NCBI RefSeq assembly: GCF_030406325.1
Contig: NZ_JAUEQY010000019.1
Coordinates: forward strand, 158,013 to 222,012
Source: Actinomadura sp. DC4
Lineage (GTDB): Bacteria > Actinomycetota > Actinomycetes > Streptosporangiales > Streptosporangiaceae
Length of the DNA: 64,000 nucleotides
Direction of reading: 5' to 3'
The position numbers were made by a program, and so were the translations under genes. Below are positions 60,129 to 64,000 of this stretch, in pieces. Positions within the stretch are counted from its first letter, which is position 1. The number at the start of each line of letters is the position of its first letter. The notes under the pieces were generated by a model. It did not search any database, was not told the origin of the DNA, and was given only the letters and a program-made list of their open reading frames with translations.

Positions 60129-63100
60129 ATGTCCAAACCGCACACGGGACTCAGATCCCGACTCGGCGCCATCCTCAGCAGCGTGCTGATCGCCGCCGGC
60201 GTCGTCACCCTGTCCGCGAGCCCGGCCTCCGCCGCCGCGACCGGCGGTGTCGGCGCGACACTTCCCTACGTCGAGGTCCAGGCCGAGAACTCGGCCACCA
60301 ACGGCACCGTCATCGGCCCGAGCGCCGCCTACAACACGCTTCCCGCCGAGGCGTCGTACCGCAAGGCGGTGACACTGCAGGGCAGCGGCAAGTACGTGGA
60401 GTTCACCACCCCCGTCGCCACGAACTCCATCGACTTCCGCTACAGCATCCCGGACACCTCCGGCGGCTCGGTCTACACGGCGCCGCTGTCGCTGTACGTC
60501 AACGGCACCAAGCAGTCCGACTTCACGCTGACCAACGCCTACAGCTGGTACTACGGCGGCTACCCCTTCACCAACTCGCCGGGGAGCAACCCGCACCACT
60601 TCTACGACGAGGTCCACCGCCTCTTCTCCACCACCTACGCCGCGGGCACGAAGTTCCGGCTCCAGGTCGACGCCGGCGGCGCGTCCTCGTACACGATCGA
60701 CTTCGCCGACTTCGAGAACGTCGCCGGCGCGCTGTCCCAGCCGTCCGGCTCCGTCTCGGTGACCGGCAAGGGCGCCGACCCGACCGGCGCCGCCGACTCC
60801 ACCGCCGCGTTCAACTCCGCCATCTCCGCGGCCGGCTCCGGGGGTACGGTCTGGATCCCCGAGGGCACCTTCAAGATCCCCGGCCACCTGATCCTGAACA
60901 ACGTCACGGTCAAGGGCGCCGGCATGTGGCGCTCGACCGTCGTCGGCGCGGCGCCCGGCTTCTACGGCGACAACGCGCCGAGCGGCAGCACCGGCGTGCA
61001 CCTCGCGGACTTCGCGATCTTCGGTGACGTCCAGGAGCGCAACGACGGCGCCCAGGTCAACGGCATCGGCGGCGCGCTCAGCAACTCCACCGTCGACCGC
61101 GTCTGGATCGAGCACGAGAAGGTCGGCGCCTGGATGGACGGGCCGATGAGCAACCTCGTGTTCAGCGGCATGCGCATCCGGAACGTCACGGCGGACGGCG
61201 TCAACTTCCACGACGGCGTGACCGGTTCCAAGGTCACCAACAGCGACCTGCGCAACCTCGGCGACGACGGCCTGGCGACCTGGGCCGACCAGAACGCCGA
61301 CGCCAACGACTCCTTCGACCACGACACCGTGCAGTACCCGATCCTCGCCAACGGCATCGCGATCTACGGCGGCCACGACAACACCGTCTCCGACAACCGC
61401 GTCATCGACGCCGGCCTCACCCAGGGCGGCGGCATCCACGTCGCGCAGCGCTTCGCCTCGACGACGCTGGGCCGTACGGACGTGCTCCGCAACACGATCA
61501 TCCGGTCGGGCAGCCTGGACCCGAACTGGAACTTCGGTGTGGGCGCGCTGTGGTTCGACGCGCGCGACGCCGCGATGAGCGGCCAGGTCAACGTCGACAA
61601 CATCCTCATCCAGCAGAGCCCGTACGAGGCGATCCAATTCGTCTCGGGGTCGAGCATCACGAACGTCTCGATCAACAACGCGACGATCCAGAACACCGGC
61701 ACGTGGGTCGTCCAGGAACAGGTCGGCGGCTCGGCCAAGATCACCAACAGCACCGCGACCGGGACGCAGGCACCGGCCCCGATCTACAACTGCGGCGTCG
61801 GCTTCACACTGACCGACGGCGGGGGCAACTCCGGCATCTTCGGCACGCCGGCCTGCTCGAACATCACCAACCCGGCGTTCCCTCCGTACCTGCCGGACAA
61901 CGGCTCGCAGATCTCGATCAGCCCCACCGCGGTCGGCTTCGGCACCGTGGCCACCGGCTCCACGAGCCCCGCGCAGAGCGTGACCGTCACCAACAGCGGC
62001 ACCGCCGCCGCCCCGGTCGGCTCGATCGCCACGACGGGTGACTTCGCCCAGACCAACACCTGCGGCAGCTCGATCGCGGCGGGCGGGTCCTGCACCGTCA
62101 GCGTGAAGTTCACCCCGACCGCGACGGGCTCGCGGACCGGCAACCTCTCGATCACCGCCTCCGGCATCACCAATTCGGTCCCGCTGTCCGGTACGGGCGT
62201 GGCCCCCGGGCCGATCCTGACCCCTGACCCCTCCAGCCTGTCCTTCGCCGGCACGATCGTCGGAAGCCCGGCGGCGACCCAGGCGGTCACCGTCACCAAC
62301 ACCGGCACCACCTCGGCCACGGTCTCCGGCGTCAGCGCGAGCGGCGACTACAACCAGACCAACAACTGCTCGACCCTGGCGGTCGGCGCCTCCTGCACCG
62401 TGACCGTCAAGTTCACCCCGACGACGTCCGGCACTCGTACGGGCAGCGTCACGATCACCAGCAGCGCCAACAACAGCCCGACGACCGTCGCCCTCACCGG
62501 CAGCGGAATCGGCACCGACACCAACATCGCCCGGGGCAAGGCGGCCTCGGCGAGCAGTGAGGTGAACGGCACGCAGGCGGCGTCGACCACGACGGACGGT
62601 GACGCGAACACCTACTGGGAGAGCGCGAACAACGCGTTCCCGCAGTGGCTGCAGGTCGACCTCGGCGCGAGCTACTCGGTCGGCAAGGTGACGCTCAAGC
62701 TGCCGCCGTCGTCCTCGTGGGGCACGCGTACGCAGACCCTGTCGGTGCAGACCAGTACGAACGGCACGAGCTTCAGCACCGTCGTGCCCTCCGCCACCTA
62801 CACCTTCACCTCGCCGGCCAACGTCGTGAACATCGCGACCCCGGCCACGAACGCCCGCTACGTCCGCGTCAACGTCACCGCCAACTCCGGCTGGCCGGCG
62901 GGACAGGTGTCGGAGTTCGAGGTCTATCCCAGCGGCGGGACGTCCACTCCGTCGGCGACCCTGTCCGCGAACCCGGGCTCGCTGAGCTTCGCGAGCCAGG
63001 CTCTGGGCACCACCAGCGCGGCCAAGGCCGTGACCATCTCCAACACCGGCACGGCGACGGCCTCGCTCACCTCGATCGTGGCCTCCGGCGACTACACGAT

Positions 63101-63677
63101 GACCAGCACGTGCGGCGGCTCGATCGCCGCCGGGGCCTCCTGCACCGCGAACGTCAGCTTCCGTCCGACGGCCTCCGGCACGCGTGCGGGCGCGCTCACG
63201 GTCACCAGCAACGCGGCCAACAGCCCGACCACGGTGGCTCTCACGGGTGTCGGCGCGGGCGGCTCTTCGGTCGACCTGGCGGCGGGCAGGCCCACCGCCG
63301 AGTCCAGCCACACCGATGTCTATCCGTCGGGCAACGTCACCGACAACGACCAGAACACCTACTGGGAGAGCGCGAACAACGCCTTCCCGCAGTGGGTCCA
63401 GGTCGACCTCGGCTCGGCGCAGAGCGCGAGCCGGGTGGTGCTGCAACTGCCCGCGTCGTGGGAGGCGCGCAGCGAGACGCTGTCGGTCCTCGGCAGCAAC
63501 GACGGCTCGTCCTTCTCGACGGTCAAGGCGTCCGCGGCGTACTCCTTCAACCCCTCGTCGAACAACACCGTCACGATCCCCATCACCGCGACCCAGAGGT
63601 ACTTCCGGGTGAACATCACCGCGAACTCGGGCTGGTCGGCCGGGCAGCTCTCCGGCCTCCAGGTCTGGAACACCTGA
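60129..63677 (+). CDS. Secreted GH87 alpha-1,3-glucanase/mycodextranase-like enzyme, multidomain
   Basis: 1182 residues from ATG 60129. Signal peptide of about 36 residues ends ASPASAAATGG. Domains: CBM35-like (40-190, YVEVQAENSATNGTVIGPS), right-handed beta-helix GH87 catalytic domain (about 195-590) with the conserved Asp pair in LGDDGLATW (379-380), two ASPM/SPD-2/Hydin-like modules (about 595-795, TNTCGSS- and NNCSTL-type Cys pairs), a discoidin domain (797-930), a third Hydin-like module (939-1040) and a second discoidin domain (1046-1180). It should attack fungal alpha-1,3-glucan or nigeran outside the cell. Confidence 0.9.
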   Translation: MSKPHTGLRSRLGAILSSVLIAAGVVTLSASPASAAATGGVGATLPYVEVQAENSATNGTVIGPSAAYNTLPAEASYRKAVTLQGSGKYVEFTTPVATNSIDFRYSIPDTSGGSVYTAPLSLYVNGTKQSDFTLTNAYSWYYGGYPFTNSPGSNPHHFYDEVHRLFSTTYAAGTKFRLQVDAGGASSYTIDFADFENVAGALSQPSGSVSVTGKGADPTGAADSTAAFNSAISAAGSGGTVWIPEGTFKIPGHLILNNVTVKGAGMWRSTVVGAAPGFYGDNAPSGSTGVHLADFAIFGDVQERNDGAQVNGIGGALSNSTVDRVWIEHEKVGAWMDGPMSNLVFSGMRIRNVTADGVNFHDGVTGSKVTNSDLRNLGDDGLATWADQNADANDSFDHDTVQYPILANGIAIYGGHDNTVSDNRVIDAGLTQGGGIHVAQRFASTTLGRTDVLRNTIIRSGSLDPNWNFGVGALWFDARDAAMSGQVNVDNILIQQSPYEAIQFVSGSSITNVSINNATIQNTGTWVVQEQVGGSAKITNSTATGTQAPAPIYNCGVGFTLTDGGGNSGIFGTPACSNITNPAFPPYLPDNGSQISISPTAVGFGTVATGSTSPAQSVTVTNSGTAAAPVGSIATTGDFAQTNTCGSSIAAGGSCTVSVKFTPTATGSRTGNLSITASGITNSVPLSGTGVAPGPILTPDPSSLSFAGTIVGSPAATQAVTVTNTGTTSATVSGVSASGDYNQTNNCSTLAVGASCTVTVKFTPTTSGTRTGSVTITSSANNSPTTVALTGSGIGTDTNIARGKAASASSEVNGTQAASTTTDGDANTYWESANNAFPQWLQVDLGASYSVGKVTLKLPPSSSWGTRTQTLSVQTSTNGTSFSTVVPSATYTFTSPANVVNIATPATNARYVRVNVTANSGWPAGQVSEFEVYPSGGTSTPSATLSANPGSLSFASQALGTTSAAKAVTISNTGTATASLTSIVASGDYTMTSTCGGSIAAGASCTANVSFRPTASGTRAGALTVTSNAANSPTTVALTGVGAGGSSVDLAAGRPTAESSHTDVYPSGNVTDNDQNTYWESANNAFPQWVQVDLGSAQSASRVVLQLPASWEARSETLSVLGSNDGSSFSTVKASAAYSFNPSSNNTVTIPITATQRYFRVNITANSGWSAGQLSGLQVWNT

Positions 63678-64000
63678 CCCTCGGCTGAGGCCACGGGGGC
63701 GGGGGGGGGGGCGCCCCCCCCCCCCGCGGCCGCCGCGCGCGGGGGGGCGGGGGGGGGGGGGGGGGGGGCCCCCCCCCCGCCGCCCCCCCCCCCCCCCCCC
63801 CCCCCCCCCCGACGGGGGGGGGGGGGGGGGGGGCCAGCCGTTCACGATCAGCTTCCCGGCCGCCGCCGCCGGGGGGCACGCCCGACGAGACACCCAAAAA
63901 ACAACAGAACCCAACACACAGCACAAGACGGGCACAGACCCCCAGGGACAACACCAAACACCAAACGAGAGACAACGACAGAGGGAACCACAAGCGGCCG
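63678..64000. other. Homopolymer-rich terminal stretch, probable assembly artefact
   Basis: From about 63695 to 63833 the sequence is nearly pure runs of G and C, broken by GCGGCCGCCGCGCGC. After a short mixed stretch, 63890-64000 is almost devoid of T and rich in A and C, unlike the rest of the window, and ends GCGGCCG. Open frames across it are Pro/Gly repeats. This looks like low-quality read ends or adapter-like sequence at a contig boundary. Confidence 0.8.

Noticed and set aside
63700..63833. G-quadruplex-forming regulatory element
   Set aside because: The G and C runs are too long and irregular to be trusted as real sequence at a contig end.
59892..63935. Very long open frame (over 1300 codons) on the minus strand opposite the GH87 gene
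   Set aside because: It is antisense to a clear secreted enzyme, is rich in Arg, Gly and Ala, has no ribosome-binding site or family match, and runs through the homopolymer artefact.

Overview
The window is high-GC actinobacterial chromosome. GC-rich wobble positions, frequent GTG and TTG starts, an F420 gene (cofC), an IclR regulator beside leuCD, a SARP regulator, an XRE/DUF397/ATPase set and a DUF574-type methyltransferase all point to a morphologically complex actinomycete. My guess is Streptosporangiales/Thermomonosporaceae rather than Streptomyces, but the sequence does not settle the genus.

The backbone is a housekeeping block whose gene order is conserved in actinomycetes. On the left, mostly on the minus strand: rsmD, coaD, DUF177, rpmF, rnc, mutM, acyP, a small coiled-coil gene and the first codons of smc (1-5.1 kb). 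Then come recG, a fakA-like gene and divergent rpmB (10-14.4 kb), thiD, thiL, an Lrp-like gene and a DUF3515 lipoprotein (16-19.2 kb), ddl to cofC (36-41 kb), hup, leuD, leuC and ndgR (41-44.8 kb), and a tRNA-Glu (54.7 kb).

Accessory segments interrupt this block. A TetR/MFS pair, a PH-domain membrane protein and a HEAT-repeat gene with decayed copies of its own tail occupy 5.1-9.1 kb, followed by 0.9 kb of gene-free GC-rich repeats. A sugar island (19.2-30.4 kb) reads leftward as binding protein, secreted GH27 alpha-galactosidase, ABC ATPase, permease, beta-phosphoglucomutase and GH65 phosphorylase. A DeoR regulator and galT read rightward from the same promoter region. Inferred logic: the secreted enzyme frees galactose, the transporter imports sugar, and galT and the phosphorylase/mutase pair feed it into hexose phosphate metabolism. 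A decayed GNAT gene, YceI, a sigma factor, an ankyrin gene, a short acetamidase-like gene and a secreted beta-propeller lipoprotein follow.

The right-hand part holds a thioredoxin-like protein with divergent MerR regulator, a methyltransferase, the XRE/DUF397/HATPase triad, a DUF2332 gene, a SARP-NTPase-TPR regulator, an exo/endonuclease-like hydrolase, a three-subunit molybdenum aldehyde dehydrogenase (PaoABC/YagTSR type) and a large secreted GH87 alpha-glucanase. The last 300 bases are homopolymer-rich and look like a contig-end artefact.

I found no CRISPR array, insertion sequence, phage or complete biosynthetic cluster, and no convincing new system. The most unusual signals are local: gene fragments duplicated beside their parents, several genes with multiple reading-frame breaks, a thiL gene with no ordinary start codon, a CxC thioredoxin-like active site, and regular operator arrays in divergent promoter regions.
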